Positions 1-6,691 of a DNA stretch of 8,049 nt are shown in pieces (positions within the stretch are counted from its first letter, which is position 1; every line of letters begins with the position of its first letter). The notes below the pieces were generated by a model. The model was not told where the DNA came from. It ran no database searches and saw only the letters and a list, made by a program, of their open reading frames with translations. A program made the position numbers and the translations under genes. The stretch is from Sediminibacterium sp. (GTDB lineage Bacteria > Bacteroidota > Bacteroidia > Chitinophagales > Chitinophagaceae), in the NCBI GenBank assembly GCA_030158535.1, contig JAOASV010000209.1, positions 1 to 8,049 of the forward strand, given 5' to 3'.

Positions 1-8
1 ACATAGTA

Positions 9-1139
9 TTATGATATTAGATCCCATATTTGATGGGTTAATTGATTCCAATTGTATTTTTTCTTTTCTATTTCGATGGCAGAGGTAAAATGAGTCTCAC
101 CCAATGCATATAGTTTTTCAATTCCATGCGCAATAGAAACATAATCAGGCTCTGCAACTACACCCACAACATCATTTGGCACCATGGCAGCTAGTGCACC
201 AACATTCGTTACAAGCATGGGTTTATTAAAATGAAAACAGAGTGGTGTAATACCTGATTGCGTGGCATTTTTGTATGGTTGTATCACAAAGTCGGTGGCA
301 CAAAAGTAATTGCGTACATCCGTATCTGCGATAAAGTCACTTTTTACAATAACATCGTTTGTTAGATCTTCTTCCGCTATAATTTGTAAGTAAGGTTCTT
401 TTTTATCGTAAAATTCACCAGCAATAACGAGGGTAGGGATAATTTTTCCTTGCTTTTTTAAATACCCTAGTGCCCTCAACAAAAGATCAAGCCCTTTATA
501 TGCTCTAATAAAACCAAAAAATAAAATAATCGGATCAAATGCGTCTAATGCTAATTTTTTTCTAGCTTCTAACTTTGAAATAGGCTCACCAAAATTATCG
601 TAAAGTGGATGCACCACAGTGGCAGATGGTTTTTGCGTAAACAGGGCAAGGTCTTTTTGAACTTTTTCACTAAGTGTAACAAAAGCATCTACTTGACCTA
701 CAAAGTATTTCGTAAAGAGGGTGTCTAATGGACGCTTCTCGTGTGGTACCACATTGTCAGCAATGCAAACAACTTTAGACGTTTTATTTTTTCTGATAAT
801 TGAAGCAATCGTTCCTAGACAGGGGCCCATAAATGGAATCCAATATCTAACCACCACAAGGTCAGGTGCCATTTTATTGATTTCATTACCAATACGAACC
901 CAGTTAAATGGATTTACTGAATTAACAACTTCCTTAATGGTTAAATGAAGTGGTTTAGGTTCAGTAGCATATTGGCTTTTCCCAGGAAATAAAAAAGAGG
1001 GGTATTGTAATGAAAAGGTGTAAATGATTACTTCATGACCTTCATCCATAAATTGTTTGGCTAACCTTTCATTAAAAGTAGCGATACCTCCGCCCCTTAA
1101 TGGCCAAGCGGAACCGATAATGACTACCTTTTTTTTCAT
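9..1139 (-). CDS. Glycosyltransferase family 4 protein (GT-B fold)
   Basis: This 376-residue protein has the two-domain GT-B layout and probably transfers a sugar from a nucleotide-sugar donor onto a glycan or lipid-linked acceptor at the inner face of the membrane. The N-terminal Rossmann half opens with a beta strand and a glycine-rich loop (VVIIGSAWPLRGGGIATF, residues 5-22). The donor-binding half begins near residue 203 and carries the GT4 signature FFGFIRAYKGLDLLL (207-221). Around 288-315 the usual EX7E region reads QPYKNATQSGITPL and then HFNKPMLVTNVGA, so the first Glu is replaced by Gln294 and the second is not obvious. No signal peptide or membrane helix is visible. It starts 16 nt after the family 2 glycosyltransferase and is the last complete gene of the minus-strand operon. 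The family is confident; the sugar and acceptor cannot be read from sequence. Confidence 0.9.
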   Translation of the reverse strand: MKKKVVIIGSAWPLRGGGIATFNERLAKQFMDEGHEVIIYTFSLQYPSFLFPGKSQYATEPKPLHLTIKEVVNSVNPFNWVRIGNEINKMAPDLVVVRYWIPFMGPCLGTIASIIRKNKTSKVVCIADNVVPHEKRPLDTLFTKYFVGQVDAFVTLSEKVQKDLALFTQKPSATVVHPLYDNFGEPISKLEARKKLALDAFDPIILFFGFIRAYKGLDLLLRALGYLKKQGKIIPTLVIAGEFYDKKEPYLQIIAEEDLTNDVIVKSDFIADTDVRNYFCATDFVIQPYKNATQSGITPLCFHFNKPMLVTNVGALAAMVPNDVVGVVAEPDYVSIAHGIEKLYALGETHFTSAIEIEKKKYNWNQLTHQIWDLIS

Positions 1140-1155
1140 AACAATAAATTATGAA

Positions 1156-2103
1156 CTATTTATCTAAACCAATCTTTGAAGCGATTAAATACACATTTCT
1201 TTCTGTAGCATTACGAGCTACTAGTTCGGCAACAAAGCCCGTTAAAAAGAGTTGCATACCAATGACCATAGTGGTAAGGGCAATGTAAAACGCAGGACGA
1301 TTGGTTAAAGAAAAATCTTGGCTAGCAAATTTTGCAAGAACCAGGTAAATACTAGCACCAAATCCAATTAAAAAAAACAAAGTGCCCAATAAGCCAAAAA
1401 ACTGCATGGGGCGTTTACCAAACTTTCCTAAAAATAGGATAGTGGCTAAATCTAAAAATCCATTTACAAAACGCTGCCAACCAAATTTGGTAACACCATA
1501 TTTTCTAGCTCTGTGCTCTACTACTTTTTCTCCAATGGTTTTATACCCACTGCCTTTAGCCAAAATAGGTATATATCGGTGCATTTCGCCGTATACTTCT
1601 ATGCTCTTTACAACTTTATTCTTGTAGGCTTTTAGTCCACAATTAAAGTCGTTAAGCTTGATGCCTGAACTTTTACGTGCTACAGCATTAAATAATTTTG
1701 AAGGAATATTTTTAGTAAGTGTATTGTCAAATCTTTTTTTCTTCCATCCACTAACTAAGTCAAATCCACCATTAATAATCATATCTCTTAATGCTGGAAT
1801 TTCATCTGGAGAATCTTGCATATCAGCGTCCATGGTAATCACCACTTCGCCTTGTGCTGCTTTAAAACCTTCATTTAATGCAGCAGATTTTCCGTAATTG
1901 CGTTGAAATTGAATACCCTTAAATGATGGATTGGCTGCACTTATTTGTGTAATAACATCCCAGCTATTATCGGAACTGCCATCATCAATAAGGATAACCT
2001 CATAAGACAATTGCTCTTGATCCATCACACGCGAAATCCAACTACACAATTCGGGCAGTGATTCATCTTCATTAAAAAGGGGTATTACAACAGATACTTG
2101 CAT
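1156..2103 (-). CDS. Glycosyltransferase family 2, DPM1/GtrB-like, with two C-terminal membrane helices
   Basis: This 315-residue protein is probably a membrane-anchored transferase that moves a sugar from a nucleotide sugar to polyprenyl phosphate or a similar lipid carrier on the cytoplasmic face. The GT-A domain starts directly with VSVVIPLFNEDES (residues 3-15), followed by the nucleotide-binding IDDGSSD (39-45), RNYGKSAALN (68-77) and the metal-binding region MDADMQDSPDE (91-101). Downstream are FNCGLKAYK and the basic HRARKYGVTKFG motif typical of DPM1/GtrB/ArnC relatives. Two hydrophobic helices lie near 233-257 and 271-296. I chose the ATG at 2103 because the family core begins there. 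The longer frame up to 2172 would overlap the upstream DUF4199 gene by 65 nt and adds a basic leader not typical of the family. The start lies 4 nt after the DUF4199 stop, suggesting coupled translation. The acceptor is unknown. Confidence 0.9.
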   Translation of the reverse strand: MQVSVVIPLFNEDESLPELCSWISRVMDQEQLSYEVILIDDGSSDNSWDVITQISAANPSFKGIQFQRNYGKSAALNEGFKAAQGEVVITMDADMQDSPDEIPALRDMIINGGFDLVSGWKKKRFDNTLTKNIPSKLFNAVARKSSGIKLNDFNCGLKAYKNKVVKSIEVYGEMHRYIPILAKGSGYKTIGEKVVEHRARKYGVTKFGWQRFVNGFLDLATILFLGKFGKRPMQFFGLLGTLFFLIGFGASIYLVLAKFASQDFSLTNRPAFYIALTTMVIGMQLFLTGFVAELVARNATERNVYLIASKIGLDK

Positions 2104-2107
2104 GTGA

Positions 2108-2650
2108 TTAAATTTGATCAGGTACTTCTTCGTTTTTCTTGATAATAACTGACAAAATGAGTGCTTTAACAAAATTGAATACGATTGCTAAACCAAGTCC
2201 CAAAAACACTTGCTTAAAAGATGTAATTTTTGGTTCGGCTTGCATTCTTTTTATGGTTTCTTCAACTTGGGCTTCAGATGCACCAAATTTTTCCATCATT
2301 TGTAATGTTTTGGCAATACTAATTTCCATCACTTTAGCAGTCATGTCAGGATCCACAAGTGCAAAAAGTGTATAATTGCCAACCGCTTCTATGAGTGCAA
2401 ACACCACATAAGCAACAAAAGTAAATTGCAGGGCTTCTTTAAAAGAATAGAGGCCACCATTGTCTTTTCTTAATTTAAATCCTAATACGAGTAAAATGAT
2501 AAAGAGGTAAGGAATAAAAGTGGTTACTCCAGTAACAGCCACAAAATTTTCTACAGAACCTACAGCCCATAAACCAAATAAAAGCACTAAAAAAATTAGG
2601 CCACCCACGATACCATACGTTAACCCTTGTTTGATATTATTATTTTCCAT
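2108..2650 (-). CDS. DUF4199 domain-containing small integral membrane protein
   Basis: This 180-residue protein of unknown function matches the Bacteroidetes DUF4199 family in length and layout. Four hydrophobic segments can be seen: about residues 10-31, 38-59, 72-96 and 145-170. A short polar loop with YSFKEALQF (68-76), a family hallmark, precedes the third segment. Between helices three and four is a charged amphipathic stretch with repeated Met and Glu/Lys residues (about 103-143), probably cytoplasmic or peripheral. The C-terminus is short and charged. It sits between the dihydroorotase-like gene (31 nt upstream) and the family 2 glycosyltransferase (4 nt downstream), so it is probably co-transcribed and co-translated with them. 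A helper role for the membrane glycosyltransferase is possible but is only inferred from position. Confidence 0.85.
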   Translation of the reverse strand: MENNNIKQGLTYGIVGGLIFLVLLFGLWAVGSVENFVAVTGVTTFIPYLFIILLVLGFKLRKDNGGLYSFKEALQFTFVAYVVFALIEAVGNYTLFALVDPDMTAKVMEISIAKTLQMMEKFGASEAQVEETIKRMQAEPKITSFKQVFLGLGLAIVFNFVKALILSVIIKKNEEVPDQI

Positions 2651-2681
2651 GTGTAATAGTTATGAATTATTTGAGTAAATA

Positions 2682-3941
2682 TTATTGTGTTATTTGTTTA
2701 TTATGAAGGGTTGCTACAACTGCACCTTTAAGCGGCATATCCATAAAAGCGGAGTTGCTTGACCTGCTCTTATTATTTTGTGCTGTTAGGGTAGTGGTTG
2801 CTGTTCTATTAAATATAGTTAATTCTGCGGCTTGACCTTCTTCGATACTAACCATAGGAAGTCCAAATATTTGTCTAGCATTCCCACTTAATAAATTTGA
2901 AACTTGAGTTGGCGTTAAACCTGGTACTGTTTGTTCAAGTGTAGCATATGTGGTTTGTAATCCTATATTTCCAAACTCGGCATATTCAAACTCACATACT
3001 TTATGATCCCAGTCTTGAGGAGCGTGATGCGAAGCAATACAATCGATGGTGCCATCTATAACAGCAGCCCTGAGTGCGTCACGGTCTGCTTTTGTTCTTA
3101 CCGGAGGAATTACTTTTAAGTTGGTGTTGTAGGTTGTCATGTCTTCATCGCAGTAAAAAAGATGCGTTGGTGTAACACTACAAGAAATAGCTAAGCCTTC
3201 TTTTTTAGCAGCTCTAATAAGATCAATGGTAGTTGCAGAAGAAACGCCTGTGATGTGAAGTTTAGATCCTGTATATCTGAGTAAATCAATATCTCTTTTT
3301 ACCATTAGCTCTTCGGCAACAGCAGGTAAACCAGGAAGTCCCATTTGAGTTGAAACAATGCCTTCGTGCATAAGTCCGTTTGCTGCAATGGTTTTATCGA
3401 TAGGAATTTGAATTAAAATACCATCAAAAGCTTTTACGTATTGAAGTGCTTTTAAAAATACGCCCGGAGATTGTACAGGATGCATGCCATCTGAAAATGC
3501 AACTGCATTTGATGCACGCATGTCATACATTTCTGCGAGTGATTGTCCTTCCAATTTTTTAGTAATGGCTCCAATAGGATGCAGCGTTACATTTGCTTGG
3601 TTGCCTGCTGCATGTATATAAGCTACTTGTGCTTTGTTGTCAGCAACAGGTTTTGTATCACCCATTACTAGTACCCTAGTATATCCACCGGCTGCAGCAG
3701 CTGCAATACCTGATTGCAAGGTTTCTTTGAACTCGAAACCCGGATCACAGAAATTAGAAAAAACGTCTACCCATCCACCAGACACATAAGCACCATTACA
3801 CTCGAGGGTTTGATCTGCTTTTTTAGAACTATTTGATTCGATTGAAACGATAACACCGTTCTCAATAAAAATATCCGTTGTTAAACCATTGTGTTTTGAT
3901 TGAGGATCGGCAATTGTGACTTGCTTGAGGAGGATCGTCAT
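2682..3941 (-). CDS. Dihydroorotase-family amidohydrolase lacking metal ligands (probable pseudo-dihydroorotase)
   Basis: This 419-residue protein aligns along its whole length with type I (PyrC) dihydroorotases: an N-terminal beta-sandwich piece, a TIM barrel from about residue 54, and a C-terminal strand region. Family landmarks remain, including KETLQSGIAAAAAGGYT (72-88), the LMHEGIVS and GLPGLPAVAEE region (190-211) and DGTIDCIASHHAP (297-308). The catalytic residues do not. The HxHxR metal/substrate motif reads F61-S-N63-F-C65, the barrel His in the usual HxED is I179, the His after the LHI strand is G232, and the catalytic Asp of TDHAPH is H305. Only an Asp at 151 remains near a ligand position. 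Dihydroorotase activity is therefore unlikely. Known precedents are the inactive dihydroorotase homologues that support aspartate transcarbamoylase in Pseudomonas; whether that applies here is inference. Automatic annotation would probably call it pyrC. It is the first gene of the minus-strand operon. Confidence 0.85.
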   Translation of the reverse strand: MTILLKQVTIADPQSKHNGLTTDIFIENGVIVSIESNSSKKADQTLECNGAYVSGGWVDVFSNFCDPGFEFKETLQSGIAAAAAGGYTRVLVMGDTKPVADNKAQVAYIHAAGNQANVTLHPIGAITKKLEGQSLAEMYDMRASNAVAFSDGMHPVQSPGVFLKALQYVKAFDGILIQIPIDKTIAANGLMHEGIVSTQMGLPGLPAVAEELMVKRDIDLLRYTGSKLHITGVSSATTIDLIRAAKKEGLAISCSVTPTHLFYCDEDMTTYNTNLKVIPPVRTKADRDALRAAVIDGTIDCIASHHAPQDWDHKVCEFEYAEFGNIGLQTTYATLEQTVPGLTPTQVSNLLSGNARQIFGLPMVSIEEGQAAELTIFNRTATTTLTAQNNKSRSSNSAFMDMPLKGAVVATLHNKQITQ

Positions 3942-3962
3942 GGGCTGATTGGAAATTTAGTG

Positions 3963-3969
3963 CAATATA
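3963..3969 (-). promoter_or_regulatory. Candidate -7 box for the dihydroorotase-like operon
   Basis: The minus strand reads ATTATATTGCA at 3971-3961. Its TATATTG resembles the Bacteroidetes -7 box TAnnTTTG with one T missing, 21 nt before the ATG at 3941. The same 11-mer occurs upstream of the DUF1599 gene. No clear -33 TTG element was seen, so this is a weak call. There is no Shine-Dalgarno sequence before the ATG. Confidence 0.35.
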
Positions 3970-3992
3970 ATCTGATTTTTTGTCTTTGACCC

Positions 3993-4000
3993 TATATTTG
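3993..4000 (+). promoter_or_regulatory. Bacteroidetes -7 promoter box for tRNA-Pro
   Basis: TATATTTG matches the Bacteroidetes sigma-ABfr -7 consensus TAnnTTTG exactly and is followed by CA. It lies 31 nt before the first base of the tRNA, leaving room for a short 5' leader removed by RNase P. A -33 TTTG at the expected spacing is not evident; a T-run lies nearer, at 3976-3981. Confidence 0.55.
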
Positions 4001-4031
4001 CAGCGTTTTAAGGGAGTTTTATACTCATTTT

Positions 4032-4108
4032 CGGGATGTAGCGCAGCCCGGTAGCGCACACGTCTGGGGGGCGTGGGGTCGCAAGTTCAAATCTTGTCAT
4101 CCCGACCA
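4032..4108 (+). tRNA. tRNA-Pro (anticodon GGG)
   Basis: A full cloverleaf can be folded by eye. The acceptor stem CGGGATG (4032-4038) pairs perfectly with CATCCCG (4098-4104). The D stem is GCGC/GCGC (4041-4044 and 4054-4057) around a loop containing GG. The anticodon stem CACGT/GCGTG (4059-4063 and 4071-4075) closes the seven-base loop CTGGGGG, which places GGG at 4066-4068. The T stem GCAAG/CTTGT (4081-4085 and 4093-4097) encloses TTCAAAT. The discriminator is A4105 and CCA is encoded at 4106-4108. Anticodon GGG reads proline codons CCC and CCU. The gene stands alone between the divergent dihydroorotase-like operon and the convergent ndk. Confidence 0.96.
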
Positions 4109-4144
4109 TAAAAAAGGTCACTCTTTGCAGAATGACCTTTTTTT
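4109..4144. terminator. Bidirectional rho-independent terminator between tRNA-Pro and ndk
   Basis: AAAAAGGTCA (4111-4120) and TGACC followed by seven T (4133-4144) form a hairpin, with a small extra TCT/AGA stem in the loop. On the plus strand it ends in a T-run just after the tRNA CCA. On the minus strand the A-run at 4110-4115 becomes a U-run, placed 17-50 nt after the ndk stop. It therefore suits both converging transcripts. Confidence 0.85.
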
Positions 4145-4161
4145 ATATCCTAGTGGAAAAT

Positions 4162-4578
4162 TTAGAATCTTTCTAGTTTAGAAAAGAAGAAATCTCCTTC
4201 AATCACTGCATTTTCATTGCTATCGCTTCCATGAACCGCATTTTCACCTATAGAAGCAGCAAAATTCTTACGAATTGTACCTTCTTCTGCTTGTGCTGGG
4301 TTAGTTGCGCCAATCAATTTTCTAAAATCTTCTACTGCGTTGTCTTTTTCTAAGATAGCTGCTACAATTGGGCCACTGCTCATGAATTCAACTAATTCAC
4401 CAAAAAAAGGTCTTTCTCTATGGATATCATAGAATAAACCAGCTTGCTCGGTTGTTAATTTAGTCCATTTCATAGCTTTAACGGTAAAACCAGCCTTGAT
4501 AATTTGGTCTAAAATAGCACCTGTGTAACCTTTACTGGTTGCATCAGGCTTGATCATTGTAAATGTTCTGTTACTCAT
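4162..4578 (-). CDS. ndk: Nucleoside diphosphate kinase
   Basis: This cytoplasmic enzyme transfers the gamma phosphate from ATP to other (d)NDPs through a phosphohistidine. At 138 residues it has the normal length of a bacterial Ndk. TFTMIKPDA (residues 5-13) carries the conserved Lys10. RPFFGELV (56-63) holds the nucleotide-stacking Phe, and the phosphate-binding Thr92 and Arg103 lie in GATNPAQAEEGTIRKNF (90-106). The signature NAVHGSDS (113-120) contains the catalytic His116. All key residues are present, so it should be active. It is transcribed alone, divergent from the DHH phosphoesterase gene, with its own promoter box at 4601-4608 and a shared terminator with tRNA-Pro. Confidence 0.98.
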   Translation of the reverse strand: MSNRTFTMIKPDATSKGYTGAILDQIIKAGFTVKAMKWTKLTTEQAGLFYDIHRERPFFGELVEFMSSGPIVAAILEKDNAVEDFRKLIGATNPAQAEEGTIRKNFAASIGENAVHGSDSNENAVIEGDFFFSKLERF

Positions 4579-4600
4579 AGTTTTAGGTATAATTGGGGTG

Positions 4601-4608
4601 CAAAATTA
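4601..4608 (-). promoter_or_regulatory. Bacteroidetes -7 promoter box for ndk
   Basis: On the minus strand the site reads TAATTTTGCA, an exact TAnnTTTG box 22 nt before the ndk ATG. About 17 nt further upstream the minus strand has GTTTT (4630-4626), a poor match to a -33 TTTG. The untranslated leader would be short, and no Shine-Dalgarno sequence precedes the start. The rest of the 131-nt divergent region (4579-4709) shows no clear plus-strand -7 box for the DHH gene. Confidence 0.6.
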
Positions 4609-4709
4609 CAAATAAACTACCCTTTAAAACGATATTTGACATTAAATTTTGTTAAACCCGCCTAAATTGATTTGACAAAACAGGCTAGATGCTGCATTTT
4701 TGCCAGAAT

Positions 4710-5717
4710 ATGCAATCCATTGAACAGTTTTTCCCATTATTAACTAAGCCTAGCAAGGTTATTATTACCATGCACCAAAAGCCGGATGGCGATGCAATGG
4801 GATCGACCCTTGGATTGTATCATTTTTTAAAGGCACTTGGTCATGATGCGGTTGTTATATCACCCACCAATTGGGCCGATTTTTTAGATTGGATGCCTGG
4901 TATTAAAACGGTTATAGATTTTGAAAAAAAGAGAGATGCAGCGTTAGCACTTATTAATGATGCAGACTATTTATTTTGTCTTGATTTTAATACCCTTAGC
5001 AGAACCAAAAACATGGAAGCACCACTTGCAAATGCAAAGGGTGCTAGAATTTTAATTGATCATCACCAGCAACCACAAACAGAAGTATTTGCTTATGGCG
5101 TGAGTGATACCAGCAAAAGTTCTACCTGTGAAATGGTATATGATATTATTATGGGTTCTGAAAACGGAGCGCATATATCACTTGATGTGGCTACTTGTTT
5201 GTATACAGGGTTAATGACTGACACTGGATCTTTTCGATTTCCAGCCACTACAGCATCTGTACACCGCATGATTGCTCATTTAAAAGATTTAGGACTCGAC
5301 CACACGGTGGTGCATAGTCATATTTTTGATAATTCATTAGAAAATCGACTTCGTTTTATTGGGTATGCCTTACTGAACCGAATGGAAGTTTTGTACGAAT
5401 GCAACACTGCAATTATGTATATTACAAAGCAAGATTTACAGCGCTTTGACATAAAAACGGGTGATACAGAGGGTTTGGTGAATTATTTACTAGGTATTAA
5501 AGGCATGAAACTTGGCGCTATTGTCATAGATAGAGATGAAGAGCGTAAGTGGAGTTTTAGAAGCAAGGGTGCTTTTGATGTAAATGCTTTTGCAAGAAAA
5601 CATTTTGAAGGAGGCGGACATGTAAATGCAGCTGGCGGAAGGAGTGATGAAAATATTGAAACAACTTTACATACTTTTAAAGAGGTCTTAAAAGACTATT
5701 ATAATCAACTACAATGA
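4710..5717 (+). CDS. DHH/DHHA1 phosphoesterase, NrnA-like (oligoribonuclease / pAp phosphatase type)
   Basis: This cytoplasmic protein belongs to the DHH family that hydrolyses very short RNAs to mononucleotides, pAp to AMP and, in some members, linear pApA from c-di-AMP. With the start at 4710 it has 335 residues. The DHH domain shows the Mn-binding HQKPDGDAMGS (22-32), LDFN (91-94), the IDHHQ triad (117-121) and TDTGSFRF (170-177). The DHHA1 domain ends with the substrate-binding GGGHVNAAGG (301-310). All catalytic motifs are intact. An ATG at 4689 would add seven residues (MLHFCQN). I prefer 4710 because the family core starts close to it, but the choice is open. Its stop overlaps the next start in ATGA. 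The substrate preference (nanoRNA, pAp or pApA) cannot be settled from sequence. Confidence 0.92.
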   Translation: MQSIEQFFPLLTKPSKVIITMHQKPDGDAMGSTLGLYHFLKALGHDAVVISPTNWADFLDWMPGIKTVIDFEKKRDAALALINDADYLFCLDFNTLSRTKNMEAPLANAKGARILIDHHQQPQTEVFAYGVSDTSKSSTCEMVYDIIMGSENGAHISLDVATCLYTGLMTDTGSFRFPATTASVHRMIAHLKDLGLDHTVVHSHIFDNSLENRLRFIGYALLNRMEVLYECNTAIMYITKQDLQRFDIKTGDTEGLVNYLLGIKGMKLGAIVIDRDEERKWSFRSKGAFDVNAFARKHFEGGGHVNAAGGRSDENIETTLHTFKEVLKDYYNQLQ

Positions 5718-6643
5718 AAATGATCAAATCAACACTATCGCTTTTAGCAGCGGTTGTCATTTTTGCGAGCTGTAATCAGTTCCAAAAATCACCTTCAGGT
5801 ATGCCTTACAAAATCACCAAAGGCAGCAGTAAAGAACTTTTAAAACATGGACAGTTTGTAAAGTTACACATCGAGTACAAGTTAAAATCTAAAGACACGG
5901 TTTTAAATACATCTTATGGTCATATCCCGATGTATTTTTATTTAGACACAGCTAGACTTGGAAAATACACTTTTACAGAAGTAATTACCAAGTGCGCTCC
6001 TGGCGATAAAATGGAATTTTCATTGAGCATTGATTCACTCAAAAAAATGGGTATGATCGAGTTCAATGAAGTATTTAAAACGGGTGATTTTATCAACGGT
6101 AAATTAGAAGTAATTGCAGCATTTGCTAAAGAAGATTTAGTAAAAGCAGATTACGAAAAAGAAGTTGAAAAAGAAAAAGCTACTGAAATTGCTGAAGTAA
6201 AAAAATACGCTGAAGGCAAGAAAATGAAAACAGTTTCTACCAAAAGCGGCGCTTTAGTAGAAATAACAAATCCGGGTGTAGGTCAAAAAGCCGATTCTGG
6301 ATACCAAGTATCAGTTATGTACAGAGGTTATTTTGCTGATAAAGATGGCAAAGAATTTGATGCAAATATGGGTAAGCCAGCGCCAGAAAACGCGCCTATT
6401 GAGGTTGTTATTGGACAGCATGGTGTTATTCCAGGTTGGGAAGAAGGTTTAACTTTCTTTGCTAAAGGTGGCAAGGGACGTATTGTAGTTCCTTCATTTT
6501 TAGGTTATGGCCCTTCAGGTCGTCCTCCAGCTATTGCACCATTTGCAAACTTATGTTTCGATGTAGAAATCGTTGACGTAAAATTAGCACCGCCACCACC
6601 ACCTCCAGCTGCTCCGGGCGCTCCAGGTGCACCAGGCCAATAA
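5714..6643 (+). CDS. Lipoprotein FKBP-type peptidyl-prolyl cis-trans isomerase
   Basis: This 309-residue protein should be exported, lipid-anchored and act on proline bonds of envelope proteins. Residues 1-19 are a short basic and hydrophobic signal ending in FASC, with Cys20 as the probable lipidated residue. No acidic surface-export tag follows the Cys, so a periplasm-facing anchor is likely. Residues 30-135 look like a degenerate FKBP-like fold lacking the VIPGW element. A Lys/Glu-rich helical linker spans about 138-170. The C-terminal FKBP domain (about 172-290) keeps the active-site residues: Tyr203, Phe215-Asp216, Val238-Ile239, Trp242, Tyr265 in LGYGPSG, and Phe282. A proline/glycine/alanine tail (292-309) follows. 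The start codon overlaps the stop of the DHH gene (ATGA), indicating translational coupling. A strong terminator follows the stop. Confidence 0.93.
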   Translation: MKMIKSTLSLLAAVVIFASCNQFQKSPSGMPYKITKGSSKELLKHGQFVKLHIEYKLKSKDTVLNTSYGHIPMYFYLDTARLGKYTFTEVITKCAPGDKMEFSLSIDSLKKMGMIEFNEVFKTGDFINGKLEVIAAFAKEDLVKADYEKEVEKEKATEIAEVKKYAEGKKMKTVSTKSGALVEITNPGVGQKADSGYQVSVMYRGYFADKDGKEFDANMGKPAPENAPIEVVIGQHGVIPGWEEGLTFFAKGGKGRIVVPSFLGYGPSGRPPAIAPFANLCFDVEIVDVKLAPPPPPPAAPGAPGAPGQ

Positions 6644-6662
6644 AATTAAAAGTATTTGTGAG

Positions 6663-6691
6663 AGCCTCAACCTTTTGGTTGGGGCTTTTTT
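6663..6691 (+). terminator. Rho-independent terminator after the FKBP gene
   Basis: AGCCTCAACC (6663-6672) and GGTTGGGGCT (6677-6686) form a 10-bp stem with one T-G wobble and a TTTT loop, followed by a T-run to 6691. It begins 20 nt after the FKBP stop. The T-run overlaps the folP stop codon (6690-6692). On the minus strand the hairpin lacks a good U-run, so it serves mainly the plus-strand transcript, though it may slow folP read-through. Confidence 0.88.

Noticed and set aside
721..948. Plus-strand open frame opposite the GT4 gene (and similar frames at 1382-1627, 1658-1897 and 2139-2375)
   Set aside because: All lie antisense to confident genes, with no family resemblance and no promoter or terminator of their own.
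3862..4059. A 65-codon minus-strand frame covering the tRNA-Pro and the 5' end of the dihydroorotase-like gene
   Set aside because: It runs antisense through a complete tRNA and its promoter, overlaps a confident gene in another frame, and has no recognisable protein features.
4032..4108. tRNA-Pro as an integration (att) site for a mobile element
   Set aside because: No integrase gene, no repeat of the tRNA 3' end and no foreign-looking genes appear in the window.
4579..4709. Possible riboswitch or leader RNA in the ndk-DHH divergent gap
   Set aside because: The region is short and AT-rich; I see only promoter-like boxes and no stable stem or known riboswitch pattern.
6593..6640. Proline/glycine repeat at the end of the FKBP gene as a possible frameshift or collagen-like domain
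   Set aside because: The frame stays open to a normal stop followed by a terminator, and the run is too short to be a collagen-like domain; it is best read as a flexible tail.
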